From the NCBI GenBank assembly GCA_001792895.1, contig MARA01000020.1, positions 496,001 to 560,000 of the forward strand: 64,000 nucleotides of DNA, written 5' to 3'. Below the pieces are notes generated by a model. The model saw only the letters and a program-made list of their open reading frames with translations, made no database searches and was not told the DNA's origin. Each line of letters begins with the position of its first letter. Within the stretch, counting starts at the first letter, position 1. This document shows positions 44,266-56,100 of the stretch, piece by piece. The DNA comes from Lentinus brumalis. Lineage: Eukaryota > Basidiomycota > Agaricomycetes > Polyporales > Polyporaceae. Both the position numbers and the translations under genes were made by a program.

Positions 44266-47200
44266 CAGAGTCGCCGCGTGCCTGTTGTAATTCTCGCTTT
44301 GTAGGGAATGATTGCGAGCGAAGCGAGCATTCACTGTTCAGGCCTCCCAAACGCACTTCGCGGAACAAACATGTACAAATTCGAAGCAAGCTACCATATA
44401 CGGAAGCGTATGTTGGAATCCTCAATATCTCTTCACCGTCTCGGCTTATGCTTCTAAAAACGCCCACACCTCCTGTATACGTATAAAGGGACGTCTGTAG
44501 CAAGTTCGAAGAAGAACGGACTACAACTGATTGAGTTATGGCCGCCTAGTTTGGGGCCCTGTGGTTTGGGCGCTTGTTGTGGTTCGGATGTCAACAAGCG
44601 CTGACAAAGCCGGTTCGAACTGAACCGTTTGCTGCGCAGCGAGCTGTCTGTCTCTGACTGAATGCTAGTAGACTGTAGGTCTCAAAACAAGGCTCGATAT
44701 CTCAGAGTTCAGTGGAGGTCAAAGCAGTGGGGAATAGAAGGACAATTGGAACTTGAACCGGCCACGGGCAACTGTAGCGCTCGTGAGTCGCGACGCGTCT
44801 CGGTCATGTGGTGTGGCGAACACGTCCGAAGCGAAGCGCGCCGCGGTGCGCTTTCTTTGCAACCGCCATGGTCATCGTCAGCCCGCATCGACACTTGTCC
44901 TCCCCCTTTCCTGAATACTATCTCTCTCCTGGGTAACAGAGATCCTTACTTACTGCCACAACGATGCCGGGATGAGCCATAGAAGGATTACGTGGAGAGG
45001 AAGCGCATACAGTGAGCAAAGACCACGATTGACTCCATAGCGATCGCAGAATGTAGACATCAGGTTTCATTGAATTCCACAGGGTATGCTTGGATATATC
45101 TGGACCGGTACTCGTTTTTGGAGAAGGTCCCAAGAGGCCATACTGCGGTCACGAGGAGGTACGTTCGCAAAAGTATGTGCAGCAGTAGCATGGTCACGAG
45201 TTTTGACGCATCCTCACACGCCAGTGCGCACAGTACGGGCTTGACCACATTGCCCATGCGACGCTATTTATCGGCCGGATACCCTACAGAGCATCGTATG
45301 TGAGGACTGAGGCGCGATTTGAGTCCTCAAATGCCGCATGGAATATGGCTCTTACAATAGGCGCATATAGTTAGTGCAATCCGTTTCGTCGCCCACTTTT
45401 GGGGCAGCATGAGCTGATCATATCGTGATTCGTCTGCCCCAGGTTAGCTCAGTGCTTTGATGCGGCATCTCATCCCCCGAGGAAAAGCCACCCGTTATGG
45501 GACTACAAGCCTCACAGGATCGAACGTATGCTCAGAAGGTACGTCGAGATTGACAACAGAAGCTAGCAGCGATTCAGACTTCATGGTAGGAGTCCACCAG
45601 CACAGACACCTTGCTGTCACCTTCGTACAACAGCGGACATAGTCTTCCAGCAGGTGTTCGCATGTGATCGTGTCCTTGCACATCGGCTCTTGAGTCTTCT
45701 ATCACCAGCTGCTGCTGCGATCTGCCTATCCAAACGTAACTCTTGCCAGCATCAACAAGAGGGTGTCCACGGTGTCGCGGCGTACTACAAGATACTCCAC
45801 ACTCACGAACCGCATGTTCGTGCGGTCCCACGGTACTTCGAAGGGCAGACGACCGCCAAGCTCCGAGCCAACTGAGCCAGTATTGTTCTGGGGTCTTGGA
45901 CTTGAGCTTCGCTCGCGTACCGCTCGTCCCCCGCATTCCCATTTTGCTTCGGGCGTCCTTCTCCAGCGCCGTCCCCGCTGGTCTCTCTTCACCTCCTATC
46001 GCGGAAAATCGCCGCTATCAGTAGTAGTCCATCGCCCATTCGCAAGTTAACGCCTGCTCTCTTATCGCCATTGGGTCCGCGGGGCGTCCATTCGGCACCG
46101 GACAGCATCTTGTCCCACCCTCTTCCTTCGGGCTACACCTGCTATTTCGTACTGGACATCAAGGCAAAGTCGACCTGCGATGAGGGGTTCCCACAGCTGA
46201 TCTATCCGCCCTCTCGGCGATTATCACGGCCGCCAGGAACTTGAAGTCTTGTCATGGTACGTGGACCGTTTACTCTTGCGGGTAATGCTGACTTCGTCAA
46301 AACTTATAAACAGAGAGACATACAGCATTAGTGAACGAGAAATCCTTCGCTGTCTGAGTTCCCATCGTTCATACTCTTGCAACGTGTAGTGATCCCATTG
46401 CAGCGAAGCAAAGTGCCACCCTACCGCCGCCTCGCCCAACCCTCTGCGGGTGAATTACAAGTCTCTGGCGACCTCCATCCGAGCCGCCGGTCCCTCACTC
46501 CCTCTCTAAGTACGCCTTCGAGATCTCGTACCCCATCAAGACGTGATAGGCCACTCACATACTCCGCTCCTACAGCGCTCAACCCAGGGCTCTCATTCCA
46601 TGCCGTGTCCGCCGCCGTTCACTCAGCACTCTTCACGAATGCCTGCATAAGCATATTACCGTCTTGCTACCCTCGCTTTTTCATCGAGCCTCTCCATGAC
46701 ATCGATGCCGACTCCTGTGCTCCACCGCCGCTTCTGCACGCATCCCTGGGAACGAGCGGGCCTCGTAGCGCAAGCTCCTTCCGTGGAATTCGTCCCCAGT
46801 CTCACACAGGAATCTTCTGTGACATAACATCTCGCCGGCCCCAGCGGAGCGCGGGCCCGCAGCTCTGCTTGCCGGCAACCAGGCCCGATGCGCTCGACTT
46901 CAGCCAGCGGCAGGTACGTATGCAGGCTTACTTCCACGTGCATTACACTTCCAGTTGGCACCAAATCTCCCATGCATGGCTGGACCCTCGGGCACAGCAG
47001 CTACCTGCACGATTTCGTCGCCGCGACTCGCTCCGCCGACGTTCATTCAAGCACTGACGTTGCTGCGTTCTTCTCGGTCGCCCGGTCGTCGTGGCTCAGA
47101 GAGGCTAAGAGCTGCCAGATACACAACCGACATCGGTTATGCTGTCGTGGTCCCCGTTGTGGGGCCATACTTTCGCCGACGGACAGGAGACGGGCGGCCG

Positions 47201-50200
47201 GGTGTCCGTCATGCGCTTCGCAGAGCTTTGTTACGTCGCGCCGGCTCACCGCAGAAAGTGAGAAGCGCGGCAGCACATGCCGCAGAACGGCCAGCCACAT
47301 CATCCGAGCTGGAGTCGAAGTCCAGTCGCCGCATCTGGAGACGTCATACGAATGCTCGACTAAGCTCGTCATTCTAGGCGGCACGCTACACCGCCGCGGC
47401 GCGGTACAAGCTCTACGCCTGGTTCACTGCATGCGCGGTCCGCCTGGAACTTCGATGTCGCCCGCTCTCCGCCCGTCGGTGTTGACGCCCATTTGGACAG
47501 GCTCCTACCTGAGCGCTGCGAACGCACCTCGGTCCTATTCCCAATGCCCGTAGCCCCTCGCAAACCCCATCCGCCCATCGCCCGTCTGAAAGCCGTTCTG
47601 GGTTCTGTTGGATGTCAGGTCGTGGTGCTTCCATTCGCTCTTTGTGGCGGGCCCGTACCTAGCCTCATGTCGATCCCGTCCAGCCAACGAAGCCCTGTCC
47701 TCTTCTCGCACCATTCATAGGCCACGACCGCAATCTCGTTGCAACTTCGGGCAAGGTTCAAGGGGGTCAGGGTGCGAGGAGCACGCCGTCTGTCAAACTG
47801 GGCAACATCGACATCCCAGCCTGTGCCCCAGGTGCCAGGACTCACCGCACACGATGAGCACTGCCGTAAGCTCGCGGCTTCGAGCCTCCGAGAGGCGTGT
47901 GCGAAGCGCTTCGATTGCGGAATTGGTGGAGCTTGAAGTTTATGGTGCGTGGTATACGGGACGTGGTCCGCGGCCGGGTGTAGTGCTTTGCTCGTGGTCC
48001 GTGGGCCTCCATGTCCACCTTCGTCTTCCCCGCATTGCGCAGGTGGCATGAGCGTTACGCGCCATGGCCGTGAGCCAGCGTCTCCGGAGCCATGGGAGGG
48101 GTGCAAGCCGTCTGGCGAGTCGTCGTCGACAGCTGTCAAGGGCGCATACAGCACGACTTGGCGGCCAAGCAGGGAGTGAACAGTCGAATCTGGGATATGG
48201 AGCGGACCCCGGGTACCTCATCATTCCAGTCGGGACGACCGTCATAACCAACCGCAGCTGGCGTGGGGCACATAAGCACCGAGGTGAGCGCACTCAAGAC
48301 ACGTAAGGAAGCGGAGCAAGCACTTGCAAGTACAGTCCTGTACGAGCTTACTGTCGTTTGTCCGCCGTGATGAGACCTGCGCAATGATGGTGATGGAGAC
48401 TCCGCTGCCGGGACACAGTGCTTGCGCCCGCACAGCGCAGCATATGGTTCCTCTCGCTTCTTACGCCTAAGTATGTTCGGGCGGCGAATGACGCGGCAGG
48501 GATGTGTATCAGACTAACCATTCACAAACATCTGCACAGGCAAACGTGGAGATCTAAGTACGTACAACACGACATTGCGTACTAGGAATGATGGTCACTT
48601 ACATCGTCGCGGTGCTTCTTCTAACATTGCAGGCCTGACGCCAGCGGATTGCGTGGTTGGTGCACCACCAGGACCTGGGTCCGTTGTCAGCGATGATTCG
48701 CATTCGCCGTCAGCCTTTGGTCCCGTTGACCGTCGTCTCCAGTGTCGGAACTCGGCGTCTTGCTGACATCCTGGATCCATCGGACGTTTTGATGCTACTC
48801 AGCGCGAAAAGGTGCGTCAAGTATGATTCGCCAAGCGGGTAGTACGTATTGATCCCGACATTGCAGCTATATCAGACCAGATCAGTACCATCGGATGAAC
48901 TCCTCGAGATCCGTCCCAAACATCAGCCCAGCGAGCCGTCGCACAGAACTGCAGGAAGCAATCAATGCATGCGCAGCCATGTCGCGCGACCGCCTGTCGA
49001 GCCTCGGACCTCGGTGGCAGTATACATAACATGAACATGCAAATGGGCAACCCCACGACGAACGAGGGCGCGCAGAAGACGGCGACTTGCACTACGATCG
49101 CCCGCAACATACCGAGGGTTCACGGATCTATGCTCCCTCGGTGCCTCTCGGTGCTCGACATGAGGTCATATGCGCCCCTCGCGTCCTCCCGCAAGAGGCC
49201 AGAGCGCGCGGCAGCGCCTTGCGTCCCCTGCAATCAGCTCTTCTCGAGTCTCGCGCGGTGCACCATTCATCTATTCATTCATTCATCCATGTGCAATAAT
49301 AAGCAGCTCGCAAGGTTGGGGCTAGAAGCCCCCCCCGATTGTCGATCGTGCGTCACCGCGGCACGTCCAGGCTTTCGGATCCCATTCAGTCCGGCCATGC
49401 GCCCATTAATATACGGACAGGCCGCTTTCTCTCTCCCACTCTCCGGCCACCAGACTTTTGCGCAGGACGAGAGTCGTCACAGAACCCACGGCAAGCATCG
49501 ACACCTCGCGTGCAGTCAGGCCCGTCGCTGGCCCCCCAGTAATAAGCTCAAGGGCTCCCACCGCCTGCCGTGTGGTTGCTTTGGGGCGGAATCTGGATCG
49601 AATGCATCACTTGGCGGACAAACGTCGCGATAATGAAGATGGTAACCTTCGCTATATCACCGTCGAGGTTAATGTTCGGGCGTACATGTACTCTACATGT
49701 ACCTATGTGTGGTGTGCGACGCGTGTATGGGTGCATGCATGGCAAGGAAGGGTGCGTCGTTTGTCGCCTGTCGGAATTCGGAGGCAGCCCAGCAGAGCAT
49801 ACGTTTGGCATACGTACCACCTCAATGGCAAAGACAGGACGAGATGGTACACGAGATTAAGTGCCTCGATTAATTGTACGCGTATCTTTTTGCCGCTCTC
49901 GAGCGTCGAGTGTCGAGTGCAAGTCTGCAAGTCTGCAAGAAAATGCCAGCTATAGTACACGGGGTCGGGAGACATGGACATAACAAGCGCGTTAATCGTC
50001 AGCGTCGTCATCGGATCGCGGAGGCATCATGGTGGTGGATATACAGAAGGGCACTGGACGAGACGGGACGCGGACGGGGCAGCAGCAGTAAGTAGGCGAG
50101 ACGATGAGACAGGCAAGGAAAGAGGACGGAGATAGACAGAGATAGACAGAGAGAGAGGGAGGGAGGAATTATAGAGATACAGCGAATGAAGGCAACTTCG

Positions 50201-50723
50201 GGTCTCCGGGAACGCACAGAGGCGAAGCTTTCAGTCAATCGGTCATCGGTCGTACGCGCGGCGCGGGGGGGGCATCGAAAGCGTGAGCGTGAGCGTGAGT
50301 GGGCAAATATGGATGATATGAGATCGAGCAACGAGGTCGAGAACAACGTGGTGGGTGGCGGATGAGGCCTAGGGAGCGGGGACAGGTGCGGTATGCGTCG
50401 GCCATGATGGGGGAATCGTGGGAAGGGGGATGTGGGATATGGGATATGGGAATATGCGACGTGCAGGCGGAGACGGCTCATCTCTGGGGGAGGAACGCGC
50501 GATACGGGAGGACGCAGACGGAACGCAAAAGGGCTACACAGCGAGAAAAGGGACGGGGACGGAGGCATGAGGGAAGCGTGAAGGCATGTGCGTCATGACG
50601 GAGCATCGACCAAGGGCAATGACCAAGAAAAGCGGGAGCGACCGAGCGTTTTGCGTTGCGGCCACCGACGGGGAGGCAGAGGCACAGGCGGACGACGACG
50701 AACGACGCCGCCGACTGCTGGCC
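44266..50723. other. About 6.5 kb gene-poor region
   Basis: Many frames are open on both strands because the sequence is GC-rich, but they overlap each other in three or more frames, and none shows a domain, a splice chain or a clean start. The stretch 47.5-48.1 kb (minus strand) looks weakly coding and could be a relic. Unknown small genes cannot be excluded. Confidence 0.4.
50128..50166. repeat. Purine-rich simple repeat
   Basis: GATAGACAGA repeated about twice, followed by a GA/GGGA tract. It lies downstream of the bHLH gene. Confidence 0.7.
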
Positions 50724-53162
50724 TTATGAGACCTCCATGCCGTCCGCGCGGTCCGCCTCCTTCTTGACCTTCACCCCCGCCCCGACGCTCACGCTCTTCC
50801 CCTTCCGCCCCACGCGCTTGCCCACCGGCCGCCCATCGCGCCCCTTCCGCCCGCGCTCAATCTCCATCTCCTCGTCCGCGTCGTCCTCGCCGTCGTCCTC
50901 GTCGTCCAGATCGTCGTCCATGCTGCTCCCGGGCGACACCCCCGCACCCGTCGGCGGCCGCTCCATCTCGTGGTCGCGCTCCGTGTCCTGGTCCATCTCC
51001 TCCCCCACGCTCGGCAGGTCGAACCCGTGGAAGCTCTTGCGGATGCTCCCGCGGCGCGGCCGCCCGTTCCCGTTCGTCTGTGACGAAGGCGAGGACGACG
51101 ACCCGTTCGCCCCAGCGCTCCCACCCAGGAGCCCGAACCCGTCCACCTCGTCGTGCAGCTTCATCTCCCCATCGCCGTCGACCGTCCCCACGGGCGACGC
51201 CGGCGCGTTCCCGCTGCGGAACGCCTGCAGCTGCTGCTCGAGGTCGCGGTTTCGGTTCGCCTGCGCGCTCACGAGCTGCTGCAGGTAGCGAATGTACTCG
51301 ACGCTCTTGCGCAGGATCATGCCCTTGTTCGCCTTGACGCCGTTCGCCGCGTCTGCCGCCGCCGCCGCCGCGCTGTTCGCCGCGCTCGCGCCCGTCGTCG
51401 TCGTAGGCGTCGTCGGCAGGTCCTCGGGCTCGGCACTGCCCGAGCCCTCCTTTTTGTCCGCGGAGGTGTTGATGGTCACGCCGAAGAGAAGGTCTTCGCC
51501 CGAAGCCGCGGAGAGCGATGCGGGCACCGTCATGGTAGCTATAATTGGGCGCGTATTAGTCCCGATGCCGCGCGAGCACAAGCAGAGTGCGCACCGTTCG
51601 GGTCGAGCAGACACTCGGGGATGAGCGTGGCAAGCTCGGAGATCTTCTCGTTGATGTTGTCCCTCCGCCTGCGCTCGACGGCGTTGTGCGACTCGCGCCT
51701 TCGCCGCCGCTTCTCGTTCGCGATTATCGCCCTATATTTCCGCCATACGTCATCGGGAGAAGCACGAAGCACAGAGACATCAATGAGCAGCGGGAGTTAG
51801 AGTGGGAGCGTGATCGATGAGCCGCTGCGTCGTTAGAGGAAAGCAAGCAGGACGAACGCACTGTTTCGTCGCGATATCGTCTGGCGGGGTCTCCCCGCCT
51901 TTCTGCATGCCCACGATGCCCATGCCGGGCACATTGACCTCTTTCGGACTGACACCGAGCCCAACGCTGCCCAAACTGGCACCGCCGTTGAACGCGCTGA
52001 AGCCTGGACACGCATGAATTTCAGAATCCCGGGCGCGCTACATGAGGACGCTGTACAGAACGCACCATGCACACTCTCTGGCGTCGGGAGACCGAACTCG
52101 TTACCTTGGCCCTGGGGCATGAACCAGCCGCTCGTGTGCAGGCTGAGCGGGCTGGCGGGACCCCGGGCAGCGCCGTTTGAGCCGTTGGGAATAACGAGGG
52201 GCTGCGTGTGTCCGCGGTGCAGCGGGGGCGGCGATACGCTCGAGACGCTGTTGCGCTTGGTGCGGGTGCGACGGGCCGGGCCGCCGTTGGTGCTCGGGGG
52301 TTTGCGGGGTCCATCGCGTTCGGTGGCGCGCGCGAGCGCGATCGGCTCCTCGAGAACTCGGCACCAGTTCCATTCGCTGAGACGGGCGACGGGGTCTGGC
52401 GCTGCCCGTTCGGCTGTCCGTTTGGCTGCTGCGAGAGGTGAAAGTCGGACTGCGCGGTGAGGTTTGAGAACGAGGAGAGATTGGACATGTGCGAGGAGAA
52501 GGACGAGGGCTCGCCGCCCGCGAAGGGGTTGTTCCCGTTCCCGTTCGTCGGCGAGGACGGGTTGTTCGACGGCGGCTCGTAGCGCATCGAGGAGCCGATG
52601 GCAGGGACGGTGGAGTTGAAGTGCGAGTGGGCAGTGAACTCATGGAGTGGATGGGAGCCGTGCACCGAGGACGGACCATGGATGTTCTGGGAATGCAGCG
52701 AGGACGCGGGCGGGAGGGAGAAAGAGGGATTCTGATGGCCAAAGTGGTTATGATGCGATGATTGGTGGTGGGAGGTGGGGGCGGAGATGTCGAAGATGTT
52801 GTGGGTATGATGGGATCTGTAATCGTCGTACGCGCCTGGGGACTGAGTGGAGCGTTCGTGCGAGTTATTGTGGGGATGACCCTGGGAGGGCGAGGTCGCG
52901 ATGAGCGAGGCCAGCTCGTCTGTGAAGTCCATGTTGCTGCCGTTCTGGTCGTTGTTGCTGTGTGCTGGGAACTTGCGGAAGGGATCTGGGACGGTGAAGA
53001 GGGGAGGGACGAAGAGGTTGTCGAAGTTGTTTGAGCCGGAGGAGTTCTGTGCGGAGGCAGGGGGAGACGGGGGGCTGTTGGAGGGGGCGGGGACGGGAGG
53101 TGGAAGCCCTCTGTGCGGGAGAGGACCTGGGGCTTGTAGGACGGGAAGAAGGCAGAGCTCAT
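50724..53162 (-). CDS. bHLH transcription factor with an extended loop
   Basis: This is a nuclear DNA-binding protein. Exons complement(50724..51538, 51595..51731, 51862..52003, 52105..53162). The N-terminus starts MSSAFFPSYKPQVLSRTEGF, then Asn/His/Ser/Pro-rich disordered sequence, a basic stretch PARRTRTKRNS, and the basic helix-1 region RRRRRESHNAVERRRRDNIN. The His/Glu/Arg pattern there is that of E-box (CANNTG) binders. Helix 1 ends ISELATLIPECLLDPN; helix 2 (KGMILRKSVEYIRYLQQL) comes about 70 residues later, after an Ala/Thr-rich loop. An acidic run DDDLDDEDDGEDDADEE and basic tail follow. The exon sum is two bases short of a multiple of three. Two single-base additions, in a G6 run at 53069-53074 and near 52330, restore one continuous frame of about 717 aa. 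Confidence 0.85.
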
Positions 53163-56100
53163 CGGGCGGCGTGGCGAGGGCAAGACGGGCTCGGACAGAG
53201 ACTGTTTGCGAGGGAGAAGGGAGGGCGGCCGTCGACCCCGCATCCCCGGCTTAAAGACAACCATTCACTTATAATCCCCGTTATTATTATTTTCCCCTTA
53301 CCCCGCGTTTCCACTCGCTCGGGCAGATCTGATCGCGATGCGGGCAAAACAGGGCGCAACAGCCCCGCCGCCATCACTTCTCCCGGCCGAGTCCCCGCAC
53401 CGGCTGAGCACCGACCCCGCATCCCCGCATCCCCACCGCCTGCGAGTCCGTGCGCACTCTACTCAACGCCTCAAGACCAGCCAGCGAACCCCAGCGGACC
53501 CCGTTTCATTAACATTCCGGACACTGCGCGATCAGCTCCTGCAGCACCGTTTAGCCTCTCGCGCTGCCGCCTCGATCGTCGCTCTGCCCTCGCCCTGACG
53601 TAAGCAGCCTCTTGCCATCCCCGTCCGACGAGTATAAGTCGATCGTCGTGTTCCTCTTCAGCTCGCCCTGCCTGGCACACCCTCAGACGGGGCTGTGGAC
53701 GCAGCTTGCGCCCGCCCAACGCTCGCCATGCAATAACCTCCGCCCGCCTCGGCACATTCCCACGCGGGACGAGCGATGATGATCCCACTCACTCATCCAA
53801 CGCGTACGGCGGCCCGTTGATGTGCACTCGGACCATGCCCTCCTCGTCCAGCAACTCCCGCGACGACTCTTAACCCAACGGCCGCGGCCCAGGAGGTCCT
53901 TGGGTGCCCCATTTTTGTCAGCAGCGTGCCAATCATCCGCGCCACAAAGCCACCGTCGTCACCGACTTCGGGCTCGCGGCCGCGTTTGGCTGCGAGCGCC
54001 CTCTCCTTGGCCCGACACGGCGGTCCCGACACGGCCAATCAGTGTGCCCCGCTTGAGCAATGAGCGCACAGCGCCGACCCCGGCACACGGTCCGCACTCC
54101 GAGCCCGCCTCCTGCATTCCCTGACGGCTGCGACGAGTCCCGGGCACAAGACAACACTCGGTCTCGCGCTGATGTACAGCTCTCGGACCGACAGCACTTG
54201 GAGACGCAGGGTCGGGCGTGCGAGCGCAGGATAGCCTTGCCTCTGCCGCATGCGCGCGGCCACAGTTGTGCAGAGCAGCCGGCTTTCTCCTTTCTTCTAC
54301 CGGCCCTCCTTGGCTCCCCACACGTCCGATGGGGTCGTGGCCCCTGTCCTCCGCCGCAGCTCCTCATCCTAGACTGCATTCCGCCTACCGCCCTGCCTCC
54401 GCGCCCGACGTCGCCGCACCAGCTCACCTTGTCTCGGTTTCACAACACGCAACACGCAACACGCAACGCGGCGGGAGTTAGACTTCCACTACATACATAC
54501 ATAACCCCTGCAGCCACCTCCGCTCCGACGCAGCCTTCCGTCGGAGGATCGCCGTCCAGCCAGCTGGGTTGCCTGATCCCGCTCGGCCTGCGTGTCCCGA
54601 AGCGTCCTCTGCCTCGAATCCCCGTCGACCGTGGAAGTTCTCAAGTCTGTGGCTGCGCCGGGAGTGACCCTACCCTACGCCCTGGCAGACCATCCACCTC
54701 CTTCCACCGTCCGTTCCACGCTCGCTAATACGGGCTGGCTTCTCTCCCAATCGCAAGACCGGCGAGCGTCCTCGTCCTCGTCCGCATTCCGTACGCGGCG
54801 TCTCGCGTCCCCGAGCGCGCGGCTGTGTGTGTATGTATATGAAGCACCACGGACGCCCTTCCATTGCCCCCGTCACCTGCATTGTACCCATCGCAAGGTT
54901 CAACATCATATTCATATGCACATCAAAGACTCACCGCAACGCGCTTGCTCGGAGGCCCCATACCATCTCCGGAATGCACACGTTGCCTGTCCCGGCAGCG
55001 CTGTGGCCGCCTCGGAGTGCCCGATTGGCTGCTGGCTGCTGGCTGCACGTTCAGAGTTCAAGAGGCTCGCGCCCAGAGCTCAGAGCTCGAAGTTCACCCC
55101 ATCCACATCCGCATCCACACGTCCACACGTCCACATCCAAGCCTTCGCTCCCACCACGCCCTGCGCATGCGCTCGCCAGTTCGGCATTGACCAGCCTCGA
55201 GTCGCTCGCTCTGGCCACACCTGCCAGTGCGCAGGCACAAGCTCCCAGCTTCAAGATCCGGCGGCTCCCTCCCACGCCCGGAGTTTGGCTTGCGATTGGC
55301 TATAAGTACTGTATGCCTCACTCCTGCCAGCTGTGCTTCCGTGTCCCAGTCCGTGTCCGAGTCCACTGTCCTGGCATGCGGGCAGAATGGGCAATGGAAG
55401 GATCCTGGATCGCGATGATGACTCGACGCCGTGCCCCGTTGCGGTCCTGTTGTGGTTCGCCGGCGTGCAAACACGCGCATACATCAGGGTGCAATGCATG
55501 CCTTGTAGGATCATGTATGTATGTCACATATCATATTTCTAAGGTTTCGCATGCAATACCAGAGACTTGTAAGCGATCGAAGGTCGCCGTCGTACATGTA
55601 CATGGTCTGTGGCGCGGAAGCTCTCCCAGTACTGTACTGGGCGTCCTGTACTACTTATCCGGTCGAGGACGGTGTCCATATGCGTTGTGCGTCCTTGCGA
55701 TCGAGTATATCCCCGCATTACCCGCGGATGATGTCAACGATTATGCTCGTCCACCACAGGTCCCAGGTCCTGGGTGTCACCGCACCGCTCGCAGCACTAC
55801 TACTACCCCGGACTCTGTATGCATGCCACAGCCGCGCCCGGCAAAACCGCGTCGTAAACAGCAGTCCGATGTCCGTCACGGTCGTACTACCATGAAACTA
55901 GCTACCGCACTGACAGCGGCAAGGTTTCAAGGTCTCACGCACGCCCACTGCCAGACGTCTTGCCCCCGCCATAGATCCCCGAGAGACAGACGAGTGCGTG
56001 AAGCCTTGAACGCCGTCTCTCTCACACCCCGCTCGCCCACACGATGTCCCTAGGCCTGCCGCTCGGCCCCGACGCGGACGTCGAGCCTATATTATAGTAT

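Noticed and set aside
47481..48154. Possible methyltransferase or retroelement fragment on the minus strand
   Set aside because: Weak resemblance only; no SAM-binding glycine motif, reverse-transcriptase box or consistent splice pattern.
50656..51288. Ser/Pro/Arg-rich frame on the plus strand over the bHLH gene
   Set aside because: Mirror of the acidic and Asp/Glu-rich bHLH tail; no independent support.
52101..53264. 387-residue open frame on the minus strand
   Set aside because: Only its beginning is the true bHLH frame; the Arg/Pro/Thr-rich remainder is a shifted reading of the bHLH exon, which is coherent in another phase.
54827..56053. 408-residue open frame on the plus strand
   Set aside because: Low-complexity composition rich in Arg, Ser, Pro, Ala and His, overlapping open frames in other phases, no domain or splice context. 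GC-rich sequence gives such frames by chance.
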